This document shows positions 40,492 to 50,194 of a stretch of 64,000 nt of DNA, piece after piece. The notes beneath the pieces were generated by a model, which was not told the origin of the DNA, did no database searches, and worked only from the letters and a program-made list of their open reading frames with translations. The DNA lies in the NCBI GenBank assembly GCA_017460105.1, contig JAFUBS010000002.1, positions 20,723 through 84,722 of the forward strand. The letters are read 5' to 3'. Every line of letters starts with the position of its first letter. Position 1 is the stretch's first letter. This DNA is from Candidatus Saccharimonadota bacterium. Lineage in GTDB: Bacteria; Patescibacteriota; Saccharimonadia; Saccharimonadales; Saccharimonadaceae. A program made the position numbers and the translations under genes.

Positions 40492-42555
40492 ATGTTTTAC
40501 GAGGTGATACCAGGGAGAAATATTGGGAAGGGGCTAGATGTGCTGACGTATGCTTTTGATGATTCCCTGCCCACTGGCACACTTGTAGAAATCCCGATTG
40601 GCCATACGAGAGCCGCGGGGATTGTCGTAAAAAAAGTTGCTCAACCAAATTTTGCCTGCAAAAAAATTTCACGAATTTTGTATTCAAAGCCATTACCAAA
40701 ACATTTGGTGGCAACGGCGAAATGGATGGCTAGCTACTACGCCACACCGATCTCTGGTATCGTGGCTACAATACTACCAACTGGGGTACTCAAAAAGCGC
40801 AGAAAAACCGAACAAATGTTCGGTGAGACGGCGAGAACTGAGGTAATGGACGAAAAGTTCTGCTCGGGGTCGCGTCCGGCCGGCCCATCGCCATGGGCGG
40901 CCGGCGCTCAGCCTCGCGCTGCCGCGCTCCGGAAGACCCCTTCGCCAGAACATTTTCGTCCAACAACACGTTTTTCATCCATCCCACTGAATACTGCTCA
41001 GAAAAATGCGCTACAAGGCCTCCAGAAGGCTCCAGGAGCCACGAAACTACTGTTTGGTGTTACTGGTAGTGGTAAGACAAACGTGTACCTCAGCGAGGCC
41101 GCTAAGGCCCTTATAGCGCAAAAATCTGTAATTCTTTTGGTGCCAGAAATTGCTTTAACTGGGCAATTAGTACAGGTTTTTGGTGAAGTTTTCGGTAACA
41201 GTGTGACAGTGATACATTCTAAACAAACTGAGGCCGAGCGTCATTTGATATTTGAAAGAATTCTGACATCTGAGCAGCCGCAAATAGTAGTGGGACCACG
41301 TTCTGCCCTATTTGCGCCAGTTGCCAACCTGGGGCTCATTATCGTGGATGAGGAACACGAGAATACATATTATCAAGACAATACGCCAAAGTATTCGGCG
41401 ATACGGGTAGCGAGTTCTATGGCGAAGGAGGCGGGAGCACAGTGCATATTAGGGTCAGCAACGCCAGCAGTGGATGATTATTACTTGGCGAAACGCCGCG
41501 ACTGTCTAGTCGTGATGTCTGAAAAAGCCAAAAAAACCGCGATAAGACCAGAAATCCAGGTGATAGACTTCAAAAAACGTGAGCATTTTAGCAAAAATCG
41601 TTATTTTAGCAACCCTCTTCTTGCCGCAATAAAAGACAATCTCGAAAATGGCCGGCAGACACTGATTTTTCACAACCGTAGGGGGTCGTCACCCCTGACG
41701 ATTTGCGAGAGCTGCGGCGAGGAGTTGCTATGTCCGAATTGTTTTTTGCCTCTGACCTTGCATGCGGATAGTTACGAGCTGATGTGCCATACTTGCGGAT
41801 TTAAAGAGAAAGTGCCGATGGCTTGTCCAAAATGCGGTGCTCCTGAGCTGATACATAAAGGATTCGGAACAAAGTTGCTAGAGACGGAGCTAGAGAAGCT
41901 CTTCCCTAAGGCTCACGTAAAGAGATTTGACGCAGATACTAAGAGAGGCGAAAGCCTAGACATAATATATGAAGCGGTCAGAGATGGTCAGATAGACATA
42001 TTGGTAGGAACGCAGACTCTGGCAAAGGGATTAGATTTACCAAAACTTGCGACCGTAGGAGTGGTTCAGGCGGATGCCGGGCTGTCGCTCCCTGATTATG
42101 CGGCCGAGGAACGGACTTTTCAATTACTGACGCAGGTGATTGGGCGAGTCGGACGGGGGCATATAGACAAGGCGCAGGTGTTTATCCAGACTTTCCGGCC
42201 GGAACATCCAGTGATAAATCTGGCGATAAAAGAAAACTATGTGGATTTTGCCGACTACCTGTTAAAAAAGAGGCGAGCGAGTGGATTTCCGCCATATATG
42301 TTTGTAGCGAAGTGCGAGATTACGATAAAAACAGAGGTGACAGTACTAAAAAAGGTGCGAGAATTAGTAAAGGTTCTCTCTGGCGACAAGAGGCTATATG
42401 TTTCGCCACCAATTCCGGCGTTCCATGAGAGAACGAACAGAGGATACACTTGGCAGATAATTGTACGGTCACGCTCGCGCACGGCGCTAACAGAGGCGCT
42501 ATCTGGGATAGATCATAACTTTCGTGTGGCCCTAGACCCGCCGAGTTTGCTGTAG
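40492..42555 (+). CDS. priA: Primosomal helicase PriA
   Basis: Restarts stalled replication forks. 687 residues. An N-terminal DNA-binding domain, Walker A GVTGSGKTN (about 190-198) and DEEH (about 286) are present. A zinc region with paired CxxC motifs (CESCGEELLCPNC, CHTCGFKEKVPMACPKCG) lies near 404-452, and helicase motifs IV-VI (VLIG-type IDILVGTQTLAKGLD, QVIGRVGRG) follow. Residues about 119-157 are an in-frame palindromic insertion (SRPAGPSPWAAGAQPRAAAL). ATG 40492 is set by TGCTATAAT 6 bases upstream. Confidence 0.95.
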   Translation: MFYEVIPGRNIGKGLDVLTYAFDDSLPTGTLVEIPIGHTRAAGIVVKKVAQPNFACKKISRILYSKPLPKHLVATAKWMASYYATPISGIVATILPTGVLKKRRKTEQMFGETARTEVMDEKFCSGSRPAGPSPWAAGAQPRAAALRKTPSPEHFRPTTRFSSIPLNTAQKNALQGLQKAPGATKLLFGVTGSGKTNVYLSEAAKALIAQKSVILLVPEIALTGQLVQVFGEVFGNSVTVIHSKQTEAERHLIFERILTSEQPQIVVGPRSALFAPVANLGLIIVDEEHENTYYQDNTPKYSAIRVASSMAKEAGAQCILGSATPAVDDYYLAKRRDCLVVMSEKAKKTAIRPEIQVIDFKKREHFSKNRYFSNPLLAAIKDNLENGRQTLIFHNRRGSSPLTICESCGEELLCPNCFLPLTLHADSYELMCHTCGFKEKVPMACPKCGAPELIHKGFGTKLLETELEKLFPKAHVKRFDADTKRGESLDIIYEAVRDGQIDILVGTQTLAKGLDLPKLATVGVVQADAGLSLPDYAAEERTFQLLTQVIGRVGRGHIDKAQVFIQTFRPEHPVINLAIKENYVDFADYLLKKRRASGFPPYMFVAKCEITIKTEVTVLKKVRELVKVLSGDKRLYVSPPIPAFHERTNRGYTWQIIVRSRSRTALTEALSGIDHNFRVALDPPSLL
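40848..40961. repeat. Palindromic element, group D, in frame in priA
   Basis: GGACGAAAAG.TTCTG.TCGGGGTC pairs with GACCCC..CAGAACATTTTCGTCC. The core has nested CCGGCCGGCCCAT/ATGGGCGGCCGG and the shared CTCGCGCTGCCGCGCTCCG. Length 114 bases, 38 codons. Confidence 0.85.
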
Positions 42556-42621
42556 AATGTAGGTTTTTGCTATGTACGAGCGCAAGTTGAGTTTTGTTCT
42601 TCCCTGTGGTATAATAGGCTT

Positions 42622-43194
42622 ATGAAAATAATTACGACGCCGGATGGCCGGCTAAGGGAGAAGTCCGAAAAAGTTCGCGAGATTGATGATGAGATTCGCG
42701 GGATTATTGATGATATGCGAAAATTGTCCCTAGATTGGGAGAAGGAACATCCGTACGAACTGTCTGCTGCGATGGCGGCGCCACAGATGGGTGTACTAAA
42801 GCGAATTATTATTGTGCGCGATGATATGGAAGATAAGAAGAACGCTACTTTTACCGCGCTAATTAATCCAGAAGTGATTCGTACTGAAGGCAAAACCGTG
42901 CGCGACTACGAAGGCTGTCTTTCTGTTCCCTCTATTTATGGTATGGTGCCACGTCCGTCCAAAGTAAAGGTAAAAGCAAAACTAGAGGACGGAACAGAGG
43001 TGAGAATCAAGGCCTCTGGAGAGCTTGCTCGTACACTGCTTCACGAAATAGACCATCTAGATGGAATTTTGTTTATCGATCATATTCGCGATGACAAGGA
43101 CGCATTTTACGAGATGAACGATAAGGGCGACCTGATACCGGTAGATTACGAAAAACAGATAAAAGACAACCCTGAGCTCTGGGGTGAAGAATAA
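42622..43194 (+). CDS. def: Peptide deformylase
   Basis: Removes the formyl group from nascent proteins. 190 residues; AAMAAPQMGV, EGCLSVP (Cys99) and HEIDHLDGILF (His141, Glu142, His145) are the three metal-site motifs. TATAAT (42610-42615) lies 6 bases before the ATG (leaderless). fmt follows 14 bases later, a conserved def-fmt pairing. Confidence 0.95.
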   Translation: MKIITTPDGRLREKSEKVREIDDEIRGIIDDMRKLSLDWEKEHPYELSAAMAAPQMGVLKRIIIVRDDMEDKKNATFTALINPEVIRTEGKTVRDYEGCLSVPSIYGMVPRPSKVKVKAKLEDGTEVRIKASGELARTLLHEIDHLDGILFIDHIRDDKDAFYEMNDKGDLIPVDYEKQIKDNPELWGEE

Positions 43195-43208
43195 ATTTGG
43201 AGGTGCGG

Positions 43209-44054
43209 ATGATTGGCGATTCTGATGGTTCAGCTCGTGAGAAGGTGATTTTTCTCGGTAACGGAATGCTTGCAGAATATGCCCTAGAGGTGATTTCACG
43301 CGAGTGCGAGGTGATTTTTCATGCGCACAAAAAAGAGGATTTGACACAAGTAGTTGAATTAAAGCAACAATTCCCAGAGGCGCACGCTGTCTTGGCGTCT
43401 TTTGGGGTAATGGTGCTGTCTCATGTGCTGGAAGTTTTTGAGTCAGAGGGGATTCTCAATATTCATCCTTCCCTATTGCCAAGTTTTCGCGGGGCTTCTC
43501 CGATAGAAAGCGCGATTTTGGCCGGAGATACAGATTTTTCCGTATCTGTAATGAAGCTGGCTAAGGCGATGGACGCGGGGCCGATTTATTATCAGACTAC
43601 GTTATCTGGAGTAGATATTGCTAGGGTGACTGGTTCGGAGTTGGTTTCTGGGCTGGTTCCAGAGAAGAGGGCGATTTATCAGGCACTTGCGACCACCGGA
43701 GCGGAGTGGATTTGTTCGCATTTATCTGATTTGCCGGAGCCTTCATCCCAGGATGATGTACGGGCAACTTTTTGCGGAAAATTAGATAAGAGCATGTCTC
43801 TGCTAGCACCAGAAACAGATACGGCCGAGCAAACATTGAGGAAAATTGTAGCTTTTCAGAGCTATCCAAAAGCGAAATATGCGTTCTATGGTGTTTCTTG
43901 CATCGTTCTCGAGGCGCATATATTAGAGCAAGGCGAGACGGCTCCCATTCCGCTAAAATGCGCTGATGGGCGAATTCTCGCGATTGACAGATTACAGCCA
44001 GAGGGTCGCAAAGCGATGGATGCCAAGGCGTTCCTTAATGGGTATGGAAAATAA
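43209..44054 (+). CDS. fmt: Methionyl-tRNA formyltransferase
   Basis: Formylates initiator tRNA. 281 residues; IHPSLLPSFRGASPIESAI is the catalytic core with Asn/His positions, followed by MDAGPIYYQ; the C-terminal OB-like domain is shorter than in E. coli. ATG 43209 is preferred because GGAGG (43199-43203) lies 5 bases before it; an in-frame TTG at 43197 precedes that site. Second gene of the def-fmt operon. The presence of fmt matters because some reduced CPR genomes lack it. Confidence 0.93.
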   Translation: MIGDSDGSAREKVIFLGNGMLAEYALEVISRECEVIFHAHKKEDLTQVVELKQQFPEAHAVLASFGVMVLSHVLEVFESEGILNIHPSLLPSFRGASPIESAILAGDTDFSVSVMKLAKAMDAGPIYYQTTLSGVDIARVTGSELVSGLVPEKRAIYQALATTGAEWICSHLSDLPEPSSQDDVRATFCGKLDKSMSLLAPETDTAEQTLRKIVAFQSYPKAKYAFYGVSCIVLEAHILEQGETAPIPLKCADGRILAIDRLQPEGRKAMDAKAFLNGYGK

Positions 44055-44089
44055 AACGTTTTAACGGCGTCATTGTCCAGTGATTCTTG

Positions 44090-44377
44090 TTAGACAAGTT
44101 TATTGCGGTTGGCGCGAATTTCGGCCTTCATTTCCTCGATAGTACGAGTGACAATTTCGCGATAGTCTGGGCGATTCTCTTCTAACCATTTGGCGGCTTC
44201 AGCAGGATCGGTGATGAGATCAAACTCGTTAAGTTGAACATCGGTAAGGCCGCGGCTAATTCTCTCGCCGATGCGGACCTCTAATTCTTCCTGGACGTAA
44301 TCTAGGAAGGCTTTTTTCTGATCTTCTGGCATCGCCTGAAGACCCATTTCTTGTAGAAAACTATCGTCAAATTGCAT
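44090..44377 (-). CDS. Small acidic helical protein (DUF5663-like)
   Basis: 95 residues, all helical: LQEMGLQAMPEDQKKAFLDYVQEELEVRIGERISRGL, then a conserved-looking WLEENRPDYREIV. The pattern matches DUF5663, a small CPR family of unknown role; the protein at 53213 is a second member in this window. The proximity to infB, on the same strand upstream, may indicate a translation link. Confidence 0.55.
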   Translation of the reverse strand: MQFDDSFLQEMGLQAMPEDQKKAFLDYVQEELEVRIGERISRGLTDVQLNEFDLITDPAEAAKWLEENRPDYREIVTRTIEEMKAEIRANRNKLV

Positions 44378-44435
44378 TTTTATACTCCTTGTGGTTATTA
44401 TAACACAGAAATCTTAAATACAACAAGGAAGTATT

Positions 44436-46202
44436 TTACAACGTGCGTTTCTTGGATTCGCGGGTGAAGAATTTGAGGCGGTCGCCGATTTGGAGGTCAA
44501 TTTTGGACTTGGTCTTCATGGCTAGACCGCCGGTCTCGCCAGCAACGAGCTCTTTGACGTCGATTTTTTCTTTTTGGACTGAAGTGACTTCGGCTTCGCC
44601 GATAAATTTCTTGTCACGAACGATGCGCGCAAGATATTCAGCCTTCACATCGCCCTTAAGCATTTCACCACCAGCGATAATAGAGGTTTTCTCAGTGCGG
44701 AAGACACCCAGCACCTTCATTTCGCCTTTGTCTTCCTCAACGATTTCGGCGTCAAGGAGATTCTCCATCTCGTGTTTGGCATCATCTAACAATTCGTAGA
44801 TAACCTTATAGGTACGAATCGGAACATTGTCACGCGCTGCCATCTTGGAAATATTGATTGGAACAGAGACATTGAAACCATAGATTACCGTGCGATCGCC
44901 GGCTGCCATATAAACGTCGTTCTCGTTGACATCACCGACGCCAGTGCTGACGATATTCAAGGTGATTTCACCATGAGTGTCAATCATTTTGAGCGAATCT
45001 ACAACAGAGGTAACTGAGCCGAGCACGTCGCCTTTGATGATGACGTTGAATACTTTGGAATTGTCGGCAACATTCATCATGCGGAGAAGATCGGAACTCG
45101 TGACGTTGGCGGAAGCAGATTCGTTGGCGATGGCCTGAGCATTGAGCAGAGCCATCTTACGGGCGGTTTTTTCGTCTTTGACCTCGGTGAAGCGATCGCC
45201 GAAATTCGGAAGTTCTTTGAAACCGGTGATGGTAACTGGGGTAGATGGCGTGGCTTTGCCCTTTGGCTTTCCCTGCCAATCTAGCATAGTACGGACTTTA
45301 CCGTAAGTAGAACCAGCAACGATGAATTCGCCAGTCTTTAATTCCCCGCCAGTAACTAGCAGATTTACGACAGAGCCTTTACCAGTCTCCATGTGAGATT
45401 CGATTACGAGACCTTCGGCTGGGATGTCAGTGTCAGCTTTGAGTTCTTCGATGTCGGCGGTCAAAAGAATCATATCTAGAAGTTGCTCGAGATTCTGATT
45501 CATCTTGGCAGAAATTGGCACCATAGTAATATCGCCACCCCATTCCTCCGGCTGGAGACCGTGATTAGAAAGGTCGGCCTTCGTGCGATCAATATCGGCG
45601 CCTTCGCGGTCAATCTTGTTGATAGCGACAATAATCTTGGCATTGGCAGATTTGGCAAAGTTGATAGCCTCAATGGTCTGAGGCTTTACGCCGTCATCGG
45701 CAGCAACCACGATAACTACGATGTCAGTAAGAAGTGCGCCGTGTTGGCGAATGGCAGCGAAAGCTTCGTGGCCCGGAGTATCAAGAAAAGTAATCAAGCG
45801 GCCGTCGTGTTTTAGCTGGTAGGCTGAGATATGTTGAGTAATACCACCGGCTTCGGCCTCAACGGTTTTCTTGTTCAATAGTGTGTCTAGGAGTGTGGTT
45901 TTACCATGATCGACGTGGCCCATTACTGCGACAACTGGAGGGCGTTCAGTGGCTTTGTCAGATAGTTCCCTGTGATAATCGCTAGTCTTGGTGGCGGTAT
46001 TTTTCTTCTCCAATTTGACGTTTTTGAGACCAAGTTCGTCGATGATGATGCTGGCCGTCTCGTAATCGAGGCGTTGGTTGATAGTGGCAACAATGCCATT
46101 CTTAAAGAGTGTACCAATAAGTTCGGTAACAGAAAGACCAAGGGCGCTAGCCAATTCGTCCACAGTGATAGAGCCGGCAATTTGAATTGTTTTTTCTTCC
46201 AT
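44436..46202 (-). CDS. infB: Translation initiation factor IF-2
   Basis: 588 residues, short because the long N-terminal extension of other bacteria is absent. A small IF2-N helical domain (1-60) precedes the GTPase domain with GHVDHGKTT (95-103), DTPGHEAF and NKID. Domains II-IV follow and end in [17 protein letters not shown]. Brings fMet-tRNA to the 30S subunit. AAAGGAG lies 5 bases before the ATG. Confidence 0.95.
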   Translation of the reverse strand: MEEKTIQIAGSITVDELASALGLSVTELIGTLFKNGIVATINQRLDYETASIIIDELGLKNVKLEKKNTATKTSDYHRELSDKATERPPVVAVMGHVDHGKTTLLDTLLNKKTVEAEAGGITQHISAYQLKHDGRLITFLDTPGHEAFAAIRQHGALLTDIVVIVVAADDGVKPQTIEAINFAKSANAKIIVAINKIDREGADIDRTKADLSNHGLQPEEWGGDITMVPISAKMNQNLEQLLDMILLTADIEELKADTDIPAEGLVIESHMETGKGSVVNLLVTGGELKTGEFIVAGSTYGKVRTMLDWQGKPKGKATPSTPVTITGFKELPNFGDRFTEVKDEKTARKMALLNAQAIANESASANVTSSDLLRMMNVADNSKVFNVIIKGDVLGSVTSVVDSLKMIDTHGEITLNIVSTGVGDVNENDVYMAAGDRTVIYGFNVSVPINISKMAARDNVPIRTYKVIYELLDDAKHEMENLLDAEIVEEDKGEMKVLGVFRTEKTSIIAGGEMLKGDVKAEYLARIVRDKKFIGEAEVTSVQKEKIDVKELVAGETGGLAMKTKSKIDLQIGDRLKFFTRESKKRTL

Positions 46203-46259
46203 TGGTCTCCTTTCTGAAAAATGTCTTTATTTATTTTACCACAAAACGGAAATTTATGC

Positions 46260-46265
46260 TATAAT
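46260..46265 (+). promoter_or_regulatory. Promoter of tRNA-Asn
   Basis: TGCTATAAT with the -10 at 46260-46265, 21 bases before the tRNA 5' end. Confidence 0.7.
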
Positions 46266-46286
46266 AGGTGTACGCACATTGGATAT

Positions 46287-46361
46287 TCCCCTGTAGCTCA
46301 ATGGTGGAGCAAGAAGCTGTTAACTTCGAGGTTGCCAGTTCGAGTCTGGCCGGGGGAGCCA
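46287..46361 (+). tRNA. tRNA-Asn (GTT)
   Basis: Acceptor TCCCCTG/CGGGGGA, anticodon loop CTGTTAA (GTT), T-arm GCCAGTTCGAGTCTGGC. GCCA closes the 3' end with encoded CCA. Confidence 0.95.
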
Positions 46362-46427
46362 TTTTTTGTTAAAATGCTCAAAAAGATAGACTCGTTCTCA
46401 CTACGTTCGGGGCGAGTCTGGCCGGGG
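46341..46427 (+). repeat. 15-bp duplication of the tRNA-Asn 3' end
   Basis: CGAGTCTGGCCGGGG in the tRNA T-arm/acceptor (46341-46355) recurs exactly at 46413-46427. The second copy also closes an AGACTCG/CGAGTCT hairpin (46388-46419). Possible attachment-site scar or a hairpin terminator that captured the sequence. Confidence 0.5.
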
Positions 46428-46460
46428 TTTAGCACGCCTAAAGTTAAATAGACGATGAAA

Positions 46461-46949
46461 TTATTCTGCTAGCCTGATATAAGTGCCTGCTGGGTGATAG
46501 GATGCATCATCGTGATGCGAGAAAGCGTGACTGTAGGTATTATGCTCTGTGTCTTTCCAAAAATACATAATCCCGTGCTGCACTTCACCAGGGATGCGGT
46601 TATTATTCTCAACGGTATACGGAGCATAATCAAAAGTAATATATAGCACTCCGTCTTCATCCGAGACACCGTAGCCAGTGATTTGCTGCATGGTTGGCTG
46701 CTCTTGGTACTCATATTCCATCTCACGAATGTAAGATTCGGCTAGATGCGAAAAGACTTCGAGCTCGGCCGCTTCTAGACGATTTGACGCGACTTTGGAT
46801 TTTAAAGCATACAATGACAGACCGCTAACGAAGACGAGTGCAAAAACCAACACCGCTATAGCCCAAGTCGTAGGTCGTCTAAAAATTGAGATTTCTTTCT
46901 TGGTTTTGGTAGTTTTTGCTTTTTTAGTGGTTCGCTTTTTGGTTGGCAT
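46461..46949 (-). CDS. Hypothetical membrane-anchored protein
   Basis: 162 residues. Lys/Thr-rich start (MPTKKRTTKKAKTTKTKKE), one membrane helix (about 30-50), then an extracytoplasmic domain with HLAESYIREMEYEYQEQP and a C-terminal part rich in His, Tyr and Asp (WKDTEHNTYSHAFSHHDDASYHPAG). AAGGAG precedes the ATG. No family recognised. The His/Asp cluster might bind metal. Confidence 0.65.
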   Translation of the reverse strand: MPTKKRTTKKAKTTKTKKEISIFRRPTTWAIAVLVFALVFVSGLSLYALKSKVASNRLEAAELEVFSHLAESYIREMEYEYQEQPTMQQITGYGVSDEDGVLYITFDYAPYTVENNNRIPGEVQHGIMYFWKDTEHNTYSHAFSHHDDASYHPAGTYIRLAE

Positions 46950-47062
46950 AATATACTCCTTATGGTTATAAGTATACCACGGCTTTTTGACTTATTCAAA
47001 ATGTTGTTTTTGCACACTAGAACCAGTTTTTGAACTATGATAAAATTAGAAAAAGGAGTTTT

Positions 47063-48667
47063 ATGCTGGCAAACGGAAAACTATTAATTGGTAAAAGCGA
47101 TAAGGGACAGGAACTCGTCATTCTACCGCAGATGGCGAACCGACACGGTCTGATTACGGGCGCATCTGGCTCGGGTAAGACCATTACTCTAAAAGTAATG
47201 GCCGAAAGCTTCTCTGATGCGGGAGTACCCGTATTTCTTGCTGATGTGAAAGGCGATATCGCTGGCACGGCTGTAAAAGGTGAAATAAACGAAGCGATTC
47301 AAAAACGCCTTGATAAGCTCGCGATTAAGGATTTTGAAGCGAAGTCTTTCCCTGTTCGTTTCTGGGATTTGTTCGGCACTGAAGGACATCCGCTGCGCGC
47401 TACAGTAGAATCAGTGGGGCCTGAAGTGCTTTCAATAATGCTTGGTCTGACCGAGGCGCAGGAGGGCAATCTTGCGATTGCTTTTGCAATAGCAAAGGAC
47501 GAGAATTTGGATCTGGTGGATCTCAAAGATTTGCGTGCAGTTTTGCAATATGTTGCCGAGAATAAGGATACCTATTCTACCCGTTATGGCAATATTACCA
47601 CGCAGAGCATTGGCGTAATTCAACGTTCTCTTTTGACGCTCGAAAATCAAGGGGCGGACCATTTCTTCGGGCAGCCAGCTCTAAACGTCCAGGATTTCTT
47701 TGCAACTGAGGATGGGCGTGGCGTCATCAATATTTTGCATGCGGTAACTTTGTTTGAGAGCCCTGATATGTATGCAGCGTTTTTGCTATGGCTGCTCTCG
47801 ACGCTCTTCTCTACTTCGCCAGAGGTAGGAGATTTGGATAAGCCGAAGCTAGTCTTTTTCTTTGATGAGGCGCATCTCCTCTTCAATGGTATGCCGGCTT
47901 ATCGTCTCAAACGCATTGTTCAGGTGGTAAAACTGATTCGTTCGCGTGGTATCGGTCTGTACTTTATTTCGCAAAGCCCAACCGATATTCCAGATGAAAT
48001 TCTAGCACAACTAGGCAATAGAGTGCAGCATTCCTTGCGCGCTTACACGCCATCAGAACAAAAGGCCGTAAAGGCTGCAGCGCAAGCTTTCCGAGTAAAT
48101 CCAGAGTTCGACACAGAAAAAGCGATTCTCGAGCTAGGGACGGGCGAGGCTCTAATCTCCTTCCAGAATGAAAAAGGCGCACCAGAGATAGTGGAGCGCG
48201 CGACGATTTTGCCGCCGCAGAGTCAAATGGGCGCGATTGACGGCGTCACCAGGAACAAGATTATTAACGCTAGCCCACTAGTTGGCAAATATGATGAACC
48301 CGAAAACCCAGAGTCGGCCGCGGAGATTATTCAGCAAAAGGCCGATACAAAGGCCGCAGAGACAGCAGCAGCCGAAGAAGCCAAGATAGCGCAGAAGCAG
48401 CAGGAGATGGCTGACCGTGCTGCAGAGAAAGCCGCGAATGAGCAGGCAAAGCTAGCCGAGAAAGAACGCATCGCTGCCGAGAAGGCCGCCGCAAAAGCAG
48501 AATCCGACAGAATCAAGGCCGAAGAAAAGCGCCGTGCTCAGGCCGAAAGAGACGCCAAAAAGGTGAAAAGCAAGGCCGACAGGTTCCTTGGCAACGTAAT
48601 TGGTTCCGCTGGTAGCGCGATTGGTCGCAAGATTACCGACAAGATTCTAAAAGATCTCTTTAAATAG
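47063..48667 (+). CDS. HerA-type ATPase (YjgR/DUF853 family)
   Basis: 534 residues. MLANGKLLIGKS at the start, then ANRHGLITGASGSGKTIT (Walker A 33-40), FLADVKGDIAG and LVFFFDEAHLLFNG (Walker B) match the DUF853/YjgR family of HerA/FtsK-like ATPases of unknown function. The last ~110 residues are an Ala/Glu/Lys coiled coil, then DRFLGNVIGSAGSAIGRKITDKIL. ATG 47063 follows AAGGAG by 4 bases; an in-frame start at 47030 lacks a site. Confidence 0.85.
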   Translation: MLANGKLLIGKSDKGQELVILPQMANRHGLITGASGSGKTITLKVMAESFSDAGVPVFLADVKGDIAGTAVKGEINEAIQKRLDKLAIKDFEAKSFPVRFWDLFGTEGHPLRATVESVGPEVLSIMLGLTEAQEGNLAIAFAIAKDENLDLVDLKDLRAVLQYVAENKDTYSTRYGNITTQSIGVIQRSLLTLENQGADHFFGQPALNVQDFFATEDGRGVINILHAVTLFESPDMYAAFLLWLLSTLFSTSPEVGDLDKPKLVFFFDEAHLLFNGMPAYRLKRIVQVVKLIRSRGIGLYFISQSPTDIPDEILAQLGNRVQHSLRAYTPSEQKAVKAAAQAFRVNPEFDTEKAILELGTGEALISFQNEKGAPEIVERATILPPQSQMGAIDGVTRNKIINASPLVGKYDEPENPESAAEIIQQKADTKAAETAAAEEAKIAQKQQEMADRAAEKAANEQAKLAEKERIAAEKAAAKAESDRIKAEEKRRAQAERDAKKVKSKADRFLGNVIGSAGSAIGRKITDKILKDLFK

Positions 48668-48684
48668 GTCGGTGCTAGCGACAG

Positions 48685-49179
48685 TTAAGCGCCGATACCG
48701 AAGAGGACCTTGAAGAGCCCCAGCGACACAGCAAGCATAATAAGACCAGCTGTAAGCACGCCAGCAGTAATTGCAATCATAGTTTTTTTGAAGTCTAGAT
48801 TCAGAATGCTAGCTGCCAAAGTACCAGTCCAAGCGCCAGTGCCGGGCACTGGAATTGCGACGAATAAAAACAGAGCAAAATAGGCACCTTGTTTGGCTGT
48901 TTTCAAGAGTTTTTGTCCGGCTTTCTCGCCTTTCTTGAGACAAAAACCGCAAAACTGCTTGAATGGTTTCCATTTGCATTTGTTAGCACCCCAATCCAAG
49001 ACTTTACGGGCAAAGAAATAGATGATTGGGACTGGTATAATGTTACCGATAATGGCGATTATCAATACTAGCCATTCTGGCAATCCCAAATCCATTCCGA
49101 CAGCCACCGGAATAGCACCACGGAGCTCAATAAGAGGCACCATAGAGATAAGTAAAACAACCAGTATCTTCCAAAACAT
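48685..49179 (-). CDS. Small multidrug-export-type membrane protein (COG2426)
   Basis: 164 residues with four to five membrane helices. MVPLIELRGAIPVAVGMDLGLP and FVAIPVPGTGAWTGTLAASIL are the paired motifs of the Sm_multidrug_ex family (DedA-related fold). Transport substrate unknown. TGATATAAT lies 6 bases before the ATG (minus -10 at 49186-49191), so it is probably leaderless. Confidence 0.8.
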   Translation of the reverse strand: MFWKILVVLLISMVPLIELRGAIPVAVGMDLGLPEWLVLIIAIIGNIIPVPIIYFFARKVLDWGANKCKWKPFKQFCGFCLKKGEKAGQKLLKTAKQGAYFALFLFVAIPVPGTGAWTGTLAASILNLDFKKTMIAITAGVLTAGLIMLAVSLGLFKVLFGIGA

Positions 49180-49237
49180 ATTTGTATTATATCATGAGCG
49201 ATGACGATTGTGCTATAATTAGTGAAAAAGGAGTTTG

Positions 49238-50194
49238 ATGACAGACAAGGCGACGATAAGACTATCGGTAATTATTCCGGTTTTTAATGCCGAGAAGTAT
49301 CTTGGCGAGTGTTTGAAAAGTGTTCTTGCTTCCCTAAAAAAGGCACAGATTAATGGTGAAATAATTCTGGTAGATAACGGCTCTTCTGATCATTCCCTGC
49401 AGGTTGCCGAAGATTTCAAGAGTGAGCAAAAAACATTAGCAGTTAGGATAGTTGAGTGCCAAACTCCTGGCGCTAGTGCTGCTAGGAATGCCGGGGTTAA
49501 GGTGGCGCGCGGAAAGTATATCTGGTTTATTGACGCAGATGACACGATTAGCACTGATGCCGTGAGATTGCTAATAGCGAAAGCCAAGGAGGCCGATGCC
49601 GACCTTGTGATGATGGGGGCGGAGCGAGTTTATGAGAATGGGTCACATAATTATCTCTCGGCTGTGAACCCCGAGAACCCGAATTATAAGAGTAGATTTG
49701 TGCGTTATGGGGCGGGGCCGTGGCAATTTATAATACGCCGAACTTGGTGGAACGCCCATGATTTCCGTTTCCGGGAAGGAATAATTCATGAAGATATGGA
49801 GCTGATCTCGTCGTTGATTCTGTATACAGATAAGTTTGCATGTGTTGATATGCCACTGTATTTTTACCGTCAGACGCAAAATTCGGTACTTCACAGGCGT
49901 TCTTGGAGCGAACACGCTTATGATATCTTTCCGGCGCTAGAAGGGCTCTACGAGCGTTTTAGGGCCGTTCAAGCGCAAAAGCAATACCACGATGAACTAG
50001 AATGGTTCTTCATTTGGAATCTGTTGATTGATTCTGCCAAAGATTTCGCTGCGTTCCCTGAAGGGCGGCCAGGATTTGCCCGCTCACGCGGGATGTTACA
50101 GAAGTATTTCCCTAATTGGCGCAAAAACAAATTCCTAAAGCAAAAGCCGCTCAAACTCAAAATCCGAGTAAGAATGAATTATTACAAGAAATAG
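49238..50194 (+). CDS. Family 2 glycosyltransferase
   Basis: 318 residues. LSVIIPVFNAEKYLGECLKS and ILVDNGSSDHSLQVAEDF are the nucleotide-binding start of GT2 enzymes; WFIDADDTI (near 93) holds the metal-binding DxD. HEDMELISSLI later fits the catalytic base region. Likely adds a sugar to a surface glycan. ATG 49238 has AAGGAG 6 bases upstream and a TGCTATAAT further up. The last two codons and stop lie inside the arm of a large palindrome. Confidence 0.85.
   Translation: MTDKATIRLSVIIPVFNAEKYLGECLKSVLASLKKAQINGEIILVDNGSSDHSLQVAEDFKSEQKTLAVRIVECQTPGASAARNAGVKVARGKYIWFIDADDTISTDAVRLLIAKAKEADADLVMMGAERVYENGSHNYLSAVNPENPNYKSRFVRYGAGPWQFIIRRTWWNAHDFRFREGIIHEDMELISSLILYTDKFACVDMPLYFYRQTQNSVLHRRSWSEHAYDIFPALEGLYERFRAVQAQKQYHDELEWFFIWNLLIDSAKDFAAFPEGRPGFARSRGMLQKYFPNWRKNKFLKQKPLKLKIRVRMNYYKK

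Noticed and set aside
40809..40822. LexA/DinR box CGAACAAATGTTCG
   Set aside because: A perfect CGAAC-N4-GTTCG palindrome, but over 300 bases inside the priA coding sequence; probably chance.
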